Assembly: GCA_963997635.1 (NCBI GenBank)
Contig: CAXEND010000005.1
Coordinates: 1 to 64,000 of the forward strand
Length of the DNA: 64,000 bases
Direction of reading: 5' to 3'
Origin: GCA-2728135 sp002728135
GTDB taxonomy: Bacteria > Pseudomonadota > Alphaproteobacteria > UBA828
Part shown: positions 53,317-62,886 of the stretch, in pieces
Layout: every line of letters begins with the position of its first letter
Position numbering within the stretch: position 1 is the first letter of the stretch
Position numbers and translations under genes: made by a program
Notes under the pieces: generated by a model
Databases searched by the model: none
What the model was told of the DNA's origin: nothing
The model's input: the letters and a program-made list of their open reading frames with translations, nothing else

Positions 53317-56225
53317 TGCCTAGTCGCTTGCCTTCACCAGCTGGAAGATTCATTGATCGCGATAAGCAGATCAAATTTAAATTTGAAGGTCGCTCTCTTG
53401 TTGGGTATCAAGGCGATACAATAGCTAGTGCTTTGCTTGCCTCTGGTCATACAATACTTTCAAGATCTTTTAAATATCATCGTCCTCGGGGCGTAATTAG
53501 TCTCTCTTCACTTGATGCTAATACTCTCATGCAAGTTGGCGATTCTCCAAACCGTTTTGCTGATCGAATACAAATACAAGAGGGACTTAACGTCAGTGGT
53601 CAAAATTATTGGGGTTCATTGTCCAATGATCGATTGAGTTTCATTGGAAAATTTAGCAAATTCTTGCCAGCGGGTTTTTATTATAAGGCATTCTATAGTC
53701 CTCGTTGGGCTTGGCCTATTTGGGCAAACTTTATTCGAAAGGTAGCTGGACTTGGTGTTTTAAATCCTAATTCAAAACATTCATATTATGATAAGGAATA
53801 TTTGTTTTATGATGTTGTTGTAGTTGGAGCAGGGGTTGCTGGATTATCTGCTGCCTTAGAAGCTGCTCTTTCAGGTGCTGATGTTTTACTACTCGATGAT
53901 GAACAAAGAGTTGGTGGTAGCCTAAATTGGGGTCGAAGTGAACCAGATGAAAATGCTGATATTACAAAACGAGATGAATTACTCAATCAAATTCAACAGA
54001 ATAATAATATCCATTTGTTAAGCTCTTCATCTGTTATAGGCTGGTATACGGATAATTGGTTAGCTGTTGTAAGAGAGAATAGATTAATAAAGCTTAGAGC
54101 CAAATCCATAGTTGTCGCAACTGGGTGCTGGGAACAGCCAATTGTGTTTCGTAATAATGATTTACCTGGTGTAATGTTAGGTTCTGCAGCTCAGAAACTA
54201 ATTAACTTATGGGGCGTTAGACCAGGAGAACGTGCCGTTATTGCAACCTCAGATGACCGTGGCTACGGAGTTGCTCTTGACGTTATGAAAGCTGGTGTAG
54301 AGGTGGCTGCTGTTGTTGACCTTCGACCTGAATTCAATGAATGTAAACTGAGTTTAGAAGTAAGAAGAAAACAAATACCAATTCTTTTAGGTAGAACTCC
54401 TTGGGAGGCGATACCGAATAGACAGGGTTCGAGAGTTTCAAAATTACGCGTTGCAAAGATAGTAGCTCAGGGAAAGTGTGCTCCAGAAATTGATTCCTTT
54501 GCATGTGATCTTGTTATTATGAGTGCAGGCTGGTTTCCAGCAGCACCAATTGTTAGACAAGCTGGTGGGAAGATAGTTTATGACGAACTTTCGGGACACA
54601 CCAAGATAACAGACTTGCCAGAAAATGTTATTGCTGCTGGAGGTATTGCTGGACATACTTCATTGGAAGCTGCGGCGGCAGATGGCAGCTATGCTGGAAA
54701 TGTGGCTGCAAAAGCGGCAGGTATAGATAATAAAAGGGTTCAACCCCCCCAAATACAAATTACTAAAGAATCACAAATGCATCCTTGGCCAATTTTTGAT
54801 CATCCAAAAGGTAAGGAATTCGTTGACTTTGATGAAGATTTACAGATTCATGATTTAGAAACTGCATTAGAGGAGGGTTATACCCACATCGAACATCTGA
54901 AACGCTTCACCACTAATGGCATGGGTCCCTCACAGGGCAGACATTCGTCATTATCTGCGATGCGTTTAGCCTCAAGATATACAGGTTTATCGCTTGATGG
55001 CACAGGAATGACTACCGCCCGTCCACCAAATGCACAGGTTACTCTGGGACACCTAGCTGGACGGATTTTTGAGCCGGTTCGATATACCGCTATGCACCAT
55101 AGACACCTTGAGGCAGGTGCAAAAATGATGCCAGCCGGTATGTGGTTACGTCCTGAATACTATGGAAGCGATAATAGACGTAATCAAATGATACAAGAGG
55201 AATCAAGTAACGTAAGAAACAACGTAGGCTTGATCGATGTATCAACCCTTGGTGGTCTTGATATAAAAGGTCCAGATGCTGCGGAATTTTTAAACCGAAT
55301 GTATACATTCGCCTATTTAAAGCAGCCTGTAGGAAAAGCACGTTATGTTTTGATGACAGATATTGCTGGAGTAATTGTTGATGACGGTGTTGCGTGCCGT
55401 CTTTCAGAAAATCACTTTTATGTAACTGCTACAACGGGAGGAGTAGAGTCAGTATATAGACAGATGTTATGGTTTAATGCTCAATGGAGGTTGAAGGTTG
55501 ATATAACCAATATTACTGCGTCCTATGCAGGTGTTAATATTGCTGGGCCAAAAAGCCGTGTGGTGCTAGAGAGACTCTGTGATGATGTAGATCTGACACC
55601 TGATGGATTTCCATACATGGGTGTAAGGGAAGGACATGTAGCAGGCATCCCAGCACGAATGCTGAGGGTTGGGTTTGTCGGTGAATTAGGCTACGAATTA
55701 CATGTACCTGCTCATCTAGGTGAAGCATTATGGGATGTTATTATAGAGGAAGGTAAAGAAGAAAAAATAAGACCATTTGGTGTTGAAGCTCAACGTCTAC
55801 TTAGGCTGGAAAAGGGTCATATAATTATTTCTCAGGACACTGATGGCCTAACCCATCCGATAGAGGCCGATATGGCTTGGGCAATAGCAAGAAAAAAACC
55901 TTTCTACGTTGGTCTTAAATCAGTCTCTATGCTGGAAAAGAAAATACTTACACGAAAGCTTGTTGGTCTAGAGATAATAGAGACAGAAGGGTCAATTCCT
56001 AAAGAATGCCACCTCGTTATTGATGGTTCAGAAATTACTGGCCGTATAACGTCTATTGGTTACTCTTCAAGTTTAGAAAAATATGTAGCTCTAGCATATG
56101 TGTCTCCTAATCAATCTAACCCAGGAACGATTGTAGAAATACGTGTTGAAGAAGGAGAGATAATTCAAGCACGGGTTGTGGAACTCCCATTTTATGATCC
56201 AGATGGGCTAAGGCAGGAGATTTGA
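53316..56225 (+). CDS. Sarcosine oxidase alpha subunit / N-methylglutamate dehydrogenase MgdC-like
   Basis: A 969-residue multidomain subunit. The N-terminal 100 residues are the 2Fe-2S-like fold without iron cysteines ('FKFEGRSLVGYQGDTIASALLASG'-type). A Rossmann NAD-binding domain follows ('VVVVGAGVAGLSAALEAAL', about 167-185), then the disulfide-reductase-like middle with 'GGIAGHTSLEAAAADG', and a C-terminal GcvT folate-binding domain (about 600-969) with 'GLIDVSTLGGLDIKGPDA'. It channels the one-carbon unit to tetrahydrofolate. Start overlaps soxD by one base. Confidence 0.88.
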   Translation: MPSRLPSPAGRFIDRDKQIKFKFEGRSLVGYQGDTIASALLASGHTILSRSFKYHRPRGVISLSSLDANTLMQVGDSPNRFADRIQIQEGLNVSGQNYWGSLSNDRLSFIGKFSKFLPAGFYYKAFYSPRWAWPIWANFIRKVAGLGVLNPNSKHSYYDKEYLFYDVVVVGAGVAGLSAALEAALSGADVLLLDDEQRVGGSLNWGRSEPDENADITKRDELLNQIQQNNNIHLLSSSSVIGWYTDNWLAVVRENRLIKLRAKSIVVATGCWEQPIVFRNNDLPGVMLGSAAQKLINLWGVRPGERAVIATSDDRGYGVALDVMKAGVEVAAVVDLRPEFNECKLSLEVRRKQIPILLGRTPWEAIPNRQGSRVSKLRVAKIVAQGKCAPEIDSFACDLVIMSAGWFPAAPIVRQAGGKIVYDELSGHTKITDLPENVIAAGGIAGHTSLEAAAADGSYAGNVAAKAAGIDNKRVQPPQIQITKESQMHPWPIFDHPKGKEFVDFDEDLQIHDLETALEEGYTHIEHLKRFTTNGMGPSQGRHSSLSAMRLASRYTGLSLDGTGMTTARPPNAQVTLGHLAGRIFEPVRYTAMHHRHLEAGAKMMPAGMWLRPEYYGSDNRRNQMIQEESSNVRNNVGLIDVSTLGGLDIKGPDAAEFLNRMYTFAYLKQPVGKARYVLMTDIAGVIVDDGVACRLSENHFYVTATTGGVESVYRQMLWFNAQWRLKVDITNITASYAGVNIAGPKSRVVLERLCDDVDLTPDGFPYMGVREGHVAGIPARMLRVGFVGELGYELHVPAHLGEALWDVIIEEGKEEKIRPFGVEAQRLLRLEKGHIIISQDTDGLTHPIEADMAWAIARKKPFYVGLKSVSMLEKKILTRKLVGLEIIETEGSIPKECHLVIDGSEITGRITSIGYSSSLEKYVALAYVSPNQSNPGTIVEIRVEEGEIIQARVVELPFYDPDGLRQEI

Positions 56226-56227
56226 TT

Positions 56228-56944
56228 ATGGCGGACGTTTTAAAGCCCTCTTCTCTAATTAAGCGTAGTTTCTTATATAGAATCCACGAAAAAGCAGGCG
56301 GAGTGTTTATAGAAGAAAATGGGTTTGCTGTGCCATCTAATTACGGTCAAAGTGTTAGAGAAGAAATTACTTTAGCACATCAAATGGGCATCGCCGATCT
56401 TAGTCATGTTTCTAGAACAGGCTTTAAAGGTTGGCATGCTGCTAGCTGGCTTGAAAAGAAAAATTGTAAATTCGGCTTGGAGTCTAATTTCTCTTATCTA
56501 CAATCTACGGGAGAACGTATACTACGTTTGTCTCCAAACGAATTTGCAATAGTTGGAAAAATTGTAAATGATAGAGATTTTATAACTGAGCTAAATTCAT
56601 CTTTACACCCTGAAACAGATGAAGGTGTATTTATAGTTCCACGCTCAGACACTAATTGTTGGTTGAAGGTTATGGGGGTTAATGCACCATCTATGTTAGC
56701 AAAAGTATGTGCTGTAGACCTAAGACCTCAAATCTTTCCAGACGGTGCTATCGCCCAAACAAATATTGCTCGTCTGAACTGTATTGTAACTCGTCATGAT
56801 GTTGGTCTTGCTACTACATATGACATACTGACCGATTGCGCTTCTGCTGATTATTTTTGGCAAGCACTTTTAGATGCAATGGATGAATTCTCTGGGGGGC
56901 CAGTCGGAGTTACTGCTGTTTATCAACTTGCAGGAGTCGGATAG
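56228..56944 (+). CDS. Sarcosine oxidase gamma subunit / MgdD-like
   Basis: A 238-residue small GcvT-like subunit: 'LAHQMGIADLSHVSRTGFKG', 'RILRLSPNEFAIVG', 'VFIVPRSDTNCWLKVMGVNA' and 'TYDILTDCASADYFWQALLDAM'. The alpha-subunit gene ends at 56225; a TTG start at 56222 would overlap it, but the ATG at 56228 with 'AGGAG' seven bases before is preferred. It completes the beta-delta-alpha-gamma set and ends the operon. Confidence 0.85.
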   Translation: MADVLKPSSLIKRSFLYRIHEKAGGVFIEENGFAVPSNYGQSVREEITLAHQMGIADLSHVSRTGFKGWHAASWLEKKNCKFGLESNFSYLQSTGERILRLSPNEFAIVGKIVNDRDFITELNSSLHPETDEGVFIVPRSDTNCWLKVMGVNAPSMLAKVCAVDLRPQIFPDGAIAQTNIARLNCIVTRHDVGLATTYDILTDCASADYFWQALLDAMDEFSGGPVGVTAVYQLAGVG

Positions 56945-57051
56945 AAATAAGTTTTAGCTTTATATATTTTGTAGGAATTAGGTTTTACAATTCATTAAAA
57001 TAAAATAGTTCTTTAGCTGATTTTAAAATGCATTAAAGATTATAGACTACT

Positions 57052-57126
57052 TGGTGCCGCCGGTAAGAATTGAACTTACGGCCTCGCCCTTACCAAGGGC
57101 GCGCTCTACCCCTGAGCTACGGCGGC
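57052..57126 (-). tRNA. tRNA-Thr (anticodon GGT)
   Basis: Cloverleaf on the minus strand: acceptor 'GCCGCCG' with 'CGGCGGC', discriminator A, encoded CCA at 57052-57054. The anticodon stem 'CGCCC/GGGCG' holds loop 'TTGGTAA', giving GGT for threonine ACC and ACU codons. T arm 'GTAAGTTCAATTCTTAC' is complete. It is antisense to the flanking plus-strand operons and probably has its own promoter. Confidence 0.95.
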
Positions 57127-57171
57127 ACTTAGATATAACAACATACTTTAAGATTCTAACGCGGGGCAACC

Positions 57172-57318
57172 TTGACGATTAAAAATCAACAAAAATTTGA
57201 TCGAGAATTAAAGAAAGCTGATAAAAGAGCACGCCTATCAAAAGCTTTAAGAGATAATTTACACAAAAGGAAAGAGCAGAAACGTGCTCAAGGTGGAACT
57301 CTTAAGCCCAAAAAATAA
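57172..57318 (+). CDS. Very small basic protein
   Basis: A 48-residue lysine/arginine-rich helical protein starting at TTG with 'GGGG' five bases before: it reads 'MTIKNQQKFDRELKK', then 'RARLSKALRDNLHKRKEQKRA', and ends at a TAA. The LRxNLxxRKxQ pattern is like small basic proteins that precede murA in other alphaproteobacteria. No function is known. It is below usual gene-caller lengths and may be missed, but the SD, codon pattern and place support a real gene. Confidence 0.55.
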   Translation: MTIKNQQKFDRELKKADKRARLSKALRDNLHKRKEQKRAQGGTLKPKK

Positions 57319-57515
57319 AATTTATAATTTAATAGTGTATTATTAGTTATAAGTTTTTTTATACGAATCTGTTAATCTATATTCGTTATATGATTCTAGG
57401 CACTATTTTTTTGGTAACCTTAATTCCAAAAGTTTATCAACCGTTTTAATAAGTTATCTTGAAGATCAATGTTTGTTAGAATATGTTGCCAAAATAAACT
57501 GCGGAGGAATTAATA

Positions 57516-58070
57516 ATGGCTGTTATGCCAGATAGCTGGATACGTGAAATGGCTCATTCTAAAGGTATGATTGAGCCATTTATTGAGAGTCAAAAGAGGC
57601 AGAATTGTATTTCTTATGGGGTATCCTCCTATGGTTATGATGCACGTGTTTCAGAGGAGTTTAAGATTTTTACAAACGTTGATTCCGCTCTAGTCGATCC
57701 AAAGCAATTTGCAACTGAGAGCTTTGTGGAACGCACGGGTGATGTTTGTGTCATTCCTCCAAATAGCTTTGCTCTTGCTCGAACAGTTGAATATTTTCGA
57801 GTGCCCAGAGATATTTTAGTAATATGCCTAGGAAAATCAACTTATGCACGCTGCGGAATAATAGTTAATGTTACCCCTTTAGAACCGGAATGGGAAGGAC
57901 ATGTTACTCTTGAGTTTTCAAATACAACACCATTACCAGCAAAAATATACGCAAATGAGGGTGCATGTCAGTTTATTTTCTTGAAAGCGGACTCATTGTG
58001 TGATGTGAGTTATGCCGATAGATCAGGAAAATATCAAGGTCAGGTTGGAGTTACGCTTCCAAAGCTCTAA
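57516..58070 (+). CDS. dcd: dCTP deaminase
   Basis: A 184-residue enzyme that deaminates dCTP to dUTP to supply dTTP. Seen: 'SYGVSSYGYDARVSEEFKIF', 'CLGKSTYARCGIIVNVTPLEP', with catalytic Glu in 'EWEGHVTLEFSNTTPLPAKIYANEGACQF'-type strand (only the first part is quoted as key). 'GGAGG' precedes the ATG. It lies upstream of murA by 50 bp on the same strand. Confidence 0.95.
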   Translation: MAVMPDSWIREMAHSKGMIEPFIESQKRQNCISYGVSSYGYDARVSEEFKIFTNVDSALVDPKQFATESFVERTGDVCVIPPNSFALARTVEYFRVPRDILVICLGKSTYARCGIIVNVTPLEPEWEGHVTLEFSNTTPLPAKIYANEGACQFIFLKADSLCDVSYADRSGKYQGQVGVTLPKL

Positions 58071-58120
58071 TCTCCTATGAGTGCTGTAGTTCTAAATGAA
58101 CTGCCTTACAGGTAAAAGTT

Positions 58121-59395
58121 ATGGAAATTATCAGGATACAGGGTGGCCAAAAACTTTCTGGGAAAGTCGGAATACGAGGAGCGAAGAACTCAGCATTACC
58201 TTTAATGGTATCTTCTCTGCTGACCGAAGATCAGTTAACTCTAGATAATCTACCGCAACTTGCAGATATTTCAACAATGGAAGCAATACTTATTAATCAT
58301 GGAGTTCAGGTTGAATGGCAACGTAACGGGTTAGATTCTAGTAATCTGGTTAGATTAAATGCAGAAAATATTACGAATACAACGGCAGACCATGACCTAG
58401 TTAGAAAGATGCGTGCTTCGATTCTTGTTCTTGGTCCACTTTTAGCACGAAAGGGCAATGCTAGAGTATCTTTACCAGGTGGTTGTGCAATAGGTACACG
58501 TCCCGTAGATATTCATTTGTCTGGCTTATCTCAGTTGGGTGCAGAAATAACCCTTGTTGATGGGTATGTTGAAGCCAATGCACCAAATAGGCTACGTGGG
58601 TCAGTTTTGTCCCTTCCTTTCCCATCTGTAGGTGCTACAGAAAATTTAATGATGGCAGCAACCCTTGCAACTGGAACAACAGTTATCAAAAATGCTGCTT
58701 GTGAGCCTGAGGTTGAGGATTTAGCAAGATGTTTAGTTAAAATGGGAGCAAATATCCAAGGAATAGGTACTAATAAGCTGGAGATTGAAGGAGAGATATC
58801 ATTAAATGGCACTAAACACTCTGTAATTCCAGACAGAATAGAAGCAGGTACTTATGCCATTGCTGCAGCAATAACTTATGGTGAAGTTGAACTTCAGGGG
58901 GTTATACCAAAACACCTAGAAACTACATTAACAATACTAGATCAAGCGGGTATTAAGATACAAACTACATTAAATAGCGTTATGATTTCAGCTACCAAAC
59001 AAATCTTAGCACGTGATATTGCGACCAGCGTTTATCCTGGTTTTCCAACTGATTTGCAGGCACAAGCAATGGCTTTAATGGCTATAGCCGAAGGACCTTC
59101 AGTAATTAGAGAGACAATTTTTGAAAATCGATTTATGCATGTTCCTGAGCTTATCCGTCTTGGAGCTAATATAACTATAAAAGGGCCGACTGCCGTGGTC
59201 AGAGGTGTGAAAAACCTGCACGGTGCACCTTTAATGGCGACAGACCTAAGGGCTTCATCATCACTTGTTATTGCAGGCCTCGCGGCTAAGGGTGAAACAA
59301 CCGTTAGCCAGTTGCATCATATAGACCGTGGTTATGAAAAGATTGAAGAAAGGCTCTCTGGACTAGGTGCAGTAATAGCTCGCGAGGCTGTTTAG
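58121..59395 (+). CDS. murA: UDP-N-acetylglucosamine 1-carboxyvinyltransferase
   Basis: A 424-residue EPSP-synthase-fold enzyme, the first committed step of peptidoglycan synthesis. Seen: K22/N23 in 'GAKNSALPLM', the fosfomycin-target cysteine C122 in 'LPGGCAIGTRPVD', and 'DRIEAGTYAIAAAITYGEV'. It transfers enolpyruvate from PEP to UDP-GlcNAc. The DUF2948 gene begins 2 bp after its stop, so the pair is tightly coupled. Confidence 0.97.
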   Translation: MEIIRIQGGQKLSGKVGIRGAKNSALPLMVSSLLTEDQLTLDNLPQLADISTMEAILINHGVQVEWQRNGLDSSNLVRLNAENITNTTADHDLVRKMRASILVLGPLLARKGNARVSLPGGCAIGTRPVDIHLSGLSQLGAEITLVDGYVEANAPNRLRGSVLSLPFPSVGATENLMMAATLATGTTVIKNAACEPEVEDLARCLVKMGANIQGIGTNKLEIEGEISLNGTKHSVIPDRIEAGTYAIAAAITYGEVELQGVIPKHLETTLTILDQAGIKIQTTLNSVMISATKQILARDIATSVYPGFPTDLQAQAMALMAIAEGPSVIRETIFENRFMHVPELIRLGANITIKGPTAVVRGVKNLHGAPLMATDLRASSSLVIAGLAAKGETTVSQLHHIDRGYEKIEERLSGLGAVIAREAV

Positions 59396-59397
59396 TA

Positions 59398-59856
59398 ATG
59401 GAGAATCATAAAGAAAAAAAATCATTTCTTAGATTGCGTGCTAGAGAACAAGAAGAGCTGAATGTCATAAGTGCATGCCTACAAGGGTCTATCACATGTT
59501 ATGGTGAAATGGAATTTGATAAAGAACATGAGCGTTTTGCTGCAATTATGGTCAGGTATTCATGGGAAGATGTAGCCACCCGTAAGACAAATCGGAACTA
59601 TGTGATATTGAAGCATATTCGAACAGCTTTTCGAATAGAATGTGTTAAAAAGTTAAGTTTACGAGGAATAGACCTAACGCAAGAAAATAAATTGCTTGAA
59701 TTAGTAACTGTTTCGGCCCGAATAAAAAAAGAAAAAATATTTCTACATTTGATTTTTTCGGATTCAGGTGAGATTTATGCAGAAGTAGAAGATTTGGATG
59801 TTAGAATGGAGGATTTGGGCGATGCAATTGATAGCCAAATCAAAGTTGTCTTATGA
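59398..59856 (+). CDS. DUF2948 family protein
   Basis: A 152-residue conserved alphaproteobacterial protein: 'LRLRAREQEELNVISACLQGS', 'EHERFAAIMVRYSWED', 'YVILKHIRTAFRIECVKKL', and the acidic 'DLDVRMEDLGDA'. No enzymatic motif is known. Its constant place between murA and hisG/hisD in many alphaproteobacteria is the main support for the assignment. Confidence 0.87.
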   Translation: MENHKEKKSFLRLRAREQEELNVISACLQGSITCYGEMEFDKEHERFAAIMVRYSWEDVATRKTNRNYVILKHIRTAFRIECVKKLSLRGIDLTQENKLLELVTVSARIKKEKIFLHLIFSDSGEIYAEVEDLDVRMEDLGDAIDSQIKVVL

Positions 59857-59910
59857 ATAATAACAATTTAATTAATATATGCCTTATCTTCACTTAACGG
59901 GTTGAAAAAA

Positions 59911-60573
59911 ATGATAATTAAAGATAACGATGGTATCGTTTTGGCTATTCCGAAGGGACGTATTCTTAAAGAACTTATACCTGTTCTTAATTCTGTTGGT
60001 ATTTCTATTGAGCCAAGTTTCTCAGATAAAGATGCACGCCAATTACAATTCTCTACAAATATTCAAGGGCTTAGCGTTATTCGCGTACGTTCATTTGATG
60101 TGGCTACTTTTGTAGCTTTTGGGGCTGCACATTTGGGAGTCGCTGGAGCAGATGTCCTAATGGAATTCAATTATAATGAATTATATGAACCTTTAGATTT
60201 AGGAATAGCCCGATGCAGGTTAATTGTGGCAGAGCCAAAAGTTTATTCTGATGATGATCCTGCTCATTGGAGCCACGTAAGGGTTGCAACAAAATATCCC
60301 CGTTTAACTAAGAGGCACTTTGAAGCCAGGGGAGTTCAGGCAGAGTGTATAAAGCTCAATGGTGCAATGGAGCTTGCTCCTAAGCTTGGACTATGCAGAA
60401 GGATAGTTGATTTAACCCACACAGGTGAAACACTTAAGGCTAATGGTTTGGCTGAAATAGAACATATAGCAGATGTAACCTCACGATTAGTAGTTAATCG
60501 AGCTGCATTAAAAACCCGTGCTAATGAGATTAATTCCTGGATTCAAAAATTTAGGGAGGTAGTCAATGGTTAA
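59911..60573 (+). CDS. hisG: ATP phosphoribosyltransferase catalytic subunit, short form
   Basis: A protein of about 220 residues that starts histidine biosynthesis from ATP and PRPP. Seen: 'LAIPKGRILKELIPVLNSVG', 'GVAGADVLMEF', and the PRPP loop 'IVDLTHTGETLKANGL'. The length is that of the short form, which needs a HisZ regulatory subunit not seen here. A TTG start at 59902 is possible; the ATG at 59911 is used. The end overlaps hisD by 8 bp. Confidence 0.93.
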   Translation: MIIKDNDGIVLAIPKGRILKELIPVLNSVGISIEPSFSDKDARQLQFSTNIQGLSVIRVRSFDVATFVAFGAAHLGVAGADVLMEFNYNELYEPLDLGIARCRLIVAEPKVYSDDDPAHWSHVRVATKYPRLTKRHFEARGVQAECIKLNGAMELAPKLGLCRRIVDLTHTGETLKANGLAEIEHIADVTSRLVVNRAALKTRANEINSWIQKFREVVNG

Positions 60574-61873
60574 AAAATTAAATTTTAATGATAATGATTT
60601 TAATATTTCTTTTAGGTCACTAATTAGAGCAAGAAAATCTGTTCCTAAAGAAGTTGATAAAAAAGTCTCAAATATTATTGCTGATGTTCGCACAGGAGGT
60701 GATGCCTCCCTCAGGTTGCTAACAGCAAAGTATGATGGGTTTGAAATTAGTGATGATTCTAGTTTTATTATCACAAATTCTGAGAGATTCTCTATAAGCA
60801 AAAGTTGTGATAAATGTACCTTTGATGCATTAAGGTTTGCTGCTGATAGAATTCGTACTTTTCATGAAAAACAAACCCCTGAAGATATAAGTTTTGAAGA
60901 TGACTTAGGTGTAAGCCTAGGTTCTGTATGGCGTCCTATTAGTTCTGTAGGATTATATGTTCCTGGAGGTACTGCGTCCTATCCATCCTCTGTTCTTATG
61001 AATGCCTTACCAGCTAAGGTAGCAGGGGTACCTAGAATCGTAATGGTGGTACCTTCACCAGATGGCAATTTGAATCCAGCAGTAGTTGCTGCTGCAGAAA
61101 TTGCTGGTGTGGATGAAGTTTGGCGTATAGGTGGTGCTCAAGCAATAGCAGCCCTAGCATATGGGACAGAAACCCTTGACCCAGTTGACAAGATAGTTGG
61201 CCCAGGAAACATGTGGGTAGCTACAGCTAAGCAAAAAGTGTATGGAGATGTAGGTATAGATATGATTGCCGGCCCATCAGAGATTCTTGTAATTGCTGAT
61301 AGCGAGAATGATCCTTCATGGATAGCTGCTGATCTACTTTCTCAGGCAGAACACGATGAATCAGCACAATCCATATTAATAACTGATGACGATACTTTTG
61401 CGAATGAAGTAGAAAAAAATATTGCAAATTATCTTAAAACATTAAGTCGTCATGAAATTGCATCATTAAGCTGGGAGGAGCATGGGGCAATAATTATTGT
61501 ACCATCATTAGAGGATGACTCACCAGACCTAGTTAATAAAATAGCTCCTGAGCATCTAGAAATAGCAACCGAAAACCCCAAAATAATCGCTGATCGTATT
61601 CTTAATGTAGGTGCAATTTTCCTCGGACGGTATACACCTGAAGCGATAGGAGATTATGTTGCCGGAACAAACCACGTACTTCCAACATCTGGTAGTGCAC
61701 GTTTTTCATCAAGCCTTTCAGTTCCAGATTTTCTTAAACGAACCAGTATAGTGAGTTGTAATAGTAGTAGTCTTAAATCTCTAGCTCCATCGGCCATTAA
61801 GTTGGCAGAGGTGGAAGGATTAGGTGCTCATGCATTATCTGTATCTATCCGTATAACAAAAGATTTGGATTAA
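60566..61873 (+). CDS. hisD: Histidinol dehydrogenase
   Basis: A 435-residue enzyme for the last two oxidations to histidine. Seen: 'RPISSVGLYVPGGTASYPSSVLM', 'WRIGGAQAIAALAYGT', 'PVDKIVGPGNMWVATAKQ', the zinc region 'LSQAEHDESAQS', 'IAPEHLEI' and 'AGTNHVLPTSGSARF'. Complete and coupled to hisG by overlap. UPF0262 starts 4 bp downstream. Confidence 0.96.
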   Translation: MVKKLNFNDNDFNISFRSLIRARKSVPKEVDKKVSNIIADVRTGGDASLRLLTAKYDGFEISDDSSFIITNSERFSISKSCDKCTFDALRFAADRIRTFHEKQTPEDISFEDDLGVSLGSVWRPISSVGLYVPGGTASYPSSVLMNALPAKVAGVPRIVMVVPSPDGNLNPAVVAAAEIAGVDEVWRIGGAQAIAALAYGTETLDPVDKIVGPGNMWVATAKQKVYGDVGIDMIAGPSEILVIADSENDPSWIAADLLSQAEHDESAQSILITDDDTFANEVEKNIANYLKTLSRHEIASLSWEEHGAIIIVPSLEDDSPDLVNKIAPEHLEIATENPKIIADRILNVGAIFLGRYTPEAIGDYVAGTNHVLPTSGSARFSSSLSVPDFLKRTSIVSCNSSSLKSLAPSAIKLAEVEGLGAHALSVSIRITKDLD

Positions 61874-61876
61874 CTT

Positions 61877-62365
61877 ATGCAAGGTAATGACTTTGGAAAA
61901 ACCCAATTCATTGCCGATATTGAGCTTGATGTATCAATTGGTAGACATCCAAATGCGGATATTGAGCATGAACGTAAGGTAGCAATTTATGATTTAAAAG
62001 ATTCAAATACCTTTTCACCTATTGGAGCTCCACTAGGCCCCTATTCTGCAATCCTTAATACAGTTGATAATAGGTTAACAATTAACCTTAAGTGCCCATC
62101 TGGCGAAGCTATAGAGCCTATTATTATTGCAATGTCTCCGTTCCGATCTTTAATGAAAGATTATGCACAAATATGTAATGCTTATATGAATGCAATTCGT
62201 GCCTCCACTCCTTCACGTATTGAGGCAATAGATATGGGCCGTAGAGGGCTCCATAATGAAGGTTCAGAAAAACTAAGAGAAATTCTAATTCATAAAGTAG
62301 AGATAGATGACGATACAGCACGACGCCTATTCACTTTATTATATGTCTTACAGATGCGTGGCTAG
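61877..62365 (+). CDS. UPF0262 family protein
   Basis: A 162-residue conserved alphaproteobacterial protein: 'DIELDVSIGRHPNADIEHERKVAIYDL', 'LTINLKCPSGE', 'MKDYAQICNAYMNAIRASTP', and 'IEAIDMGRRGLHNEG', the family signature. The function is unknown. It sits between hisD and the LMW phosphatase, its usual place. Confidence 0.9.
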   Translation: MQGNDFGKTQFIADIELDVSIGRHPNADIEHERKVAIYDLKDSNTFSPIGAPLGPYSAILNTVDNRLTINLKCPSGEAIEPIIIAMSPFRSLMKDYAQICNAYMNAIRASTPSRIEAIDMGRRGLHNEGSEKLREILIHKVEIDDDTARRLFTLLYVLQMRG

Positions 62366-62372
62366 AAGTTTT

Positions 62373-62813
62373 ATGGTTACAAAAATAAATCGTATATTAT
62401 TTGCATGCACATGGAACGCTGTGAGGTCTCCGATTGCTCAAGGTATAATGAATTTAGTAGCTGGCAATAGTTTTTTTATAGACTCTGTTGGTGTCAGGTT
62501 AGGTGTTACTGATTCCTTTGCAATTACTGTAATGGAAGAAATAGGGGTCGATATTTCAAACCATCAACCAAAAACCTTTGAGCAACTAATAGATAGAAAT
62601 TTTGATATAATTATTTCATTATCTCCAGAAGCACAACATAAAGCAGTTGAAATGACACGAGACTCTGCTTGTAAAGTTGAGTTCTGGCATACCATGGACC
62701 CATCTATTATAGATGGGAACAGGGATGTTCAATTATCTGCCTTTCGGCAAATTAGGGATGAACTTTCACATAAACTTAATAAAAGATTTGGTTGCCCTGC
62801 ACCGATAATATGA
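62373..62813 (+). CDS. Low-molecular-weight protein-tyrosine phosphatase family protein
   Basis: A protein of 146 residues. The P-loop C12-x5-R18 is in 'FACTWNAVRSPIAQG', and the general-acid Asp is in 'WHTMDPSII'. It may act on phosphotyrosine or, as an arsenate-reductase relative, on other anions. A start 22 codons earlier would overlap UPF0262; the ATG at 62373 is preferred because the P-loop then lies at the usual distance from the N-terminus. In many relatives infA follows; here the next gene is maf. Confidence 0.87.
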   Translation: MVTKINRILFACTWNAVRSPIAQGIMNLVAGNSFFIDSVGVRLGVTDSFAITVMEEIGVDISNHQPKTFEQLIDRNFDIIISLSPEAQHKAVEMTRDSACKVEFWHTMDPSIIDGNRDVQLSAFRQIRDELSHKLNKRFGCPAPII

Positions 62814-62886
62814 GTTTAAATTTTGTAAATTAATATTTTGTGCCCAATTTGATATTTTTCTTTTAATATATTTCGGTATTTCTGTA

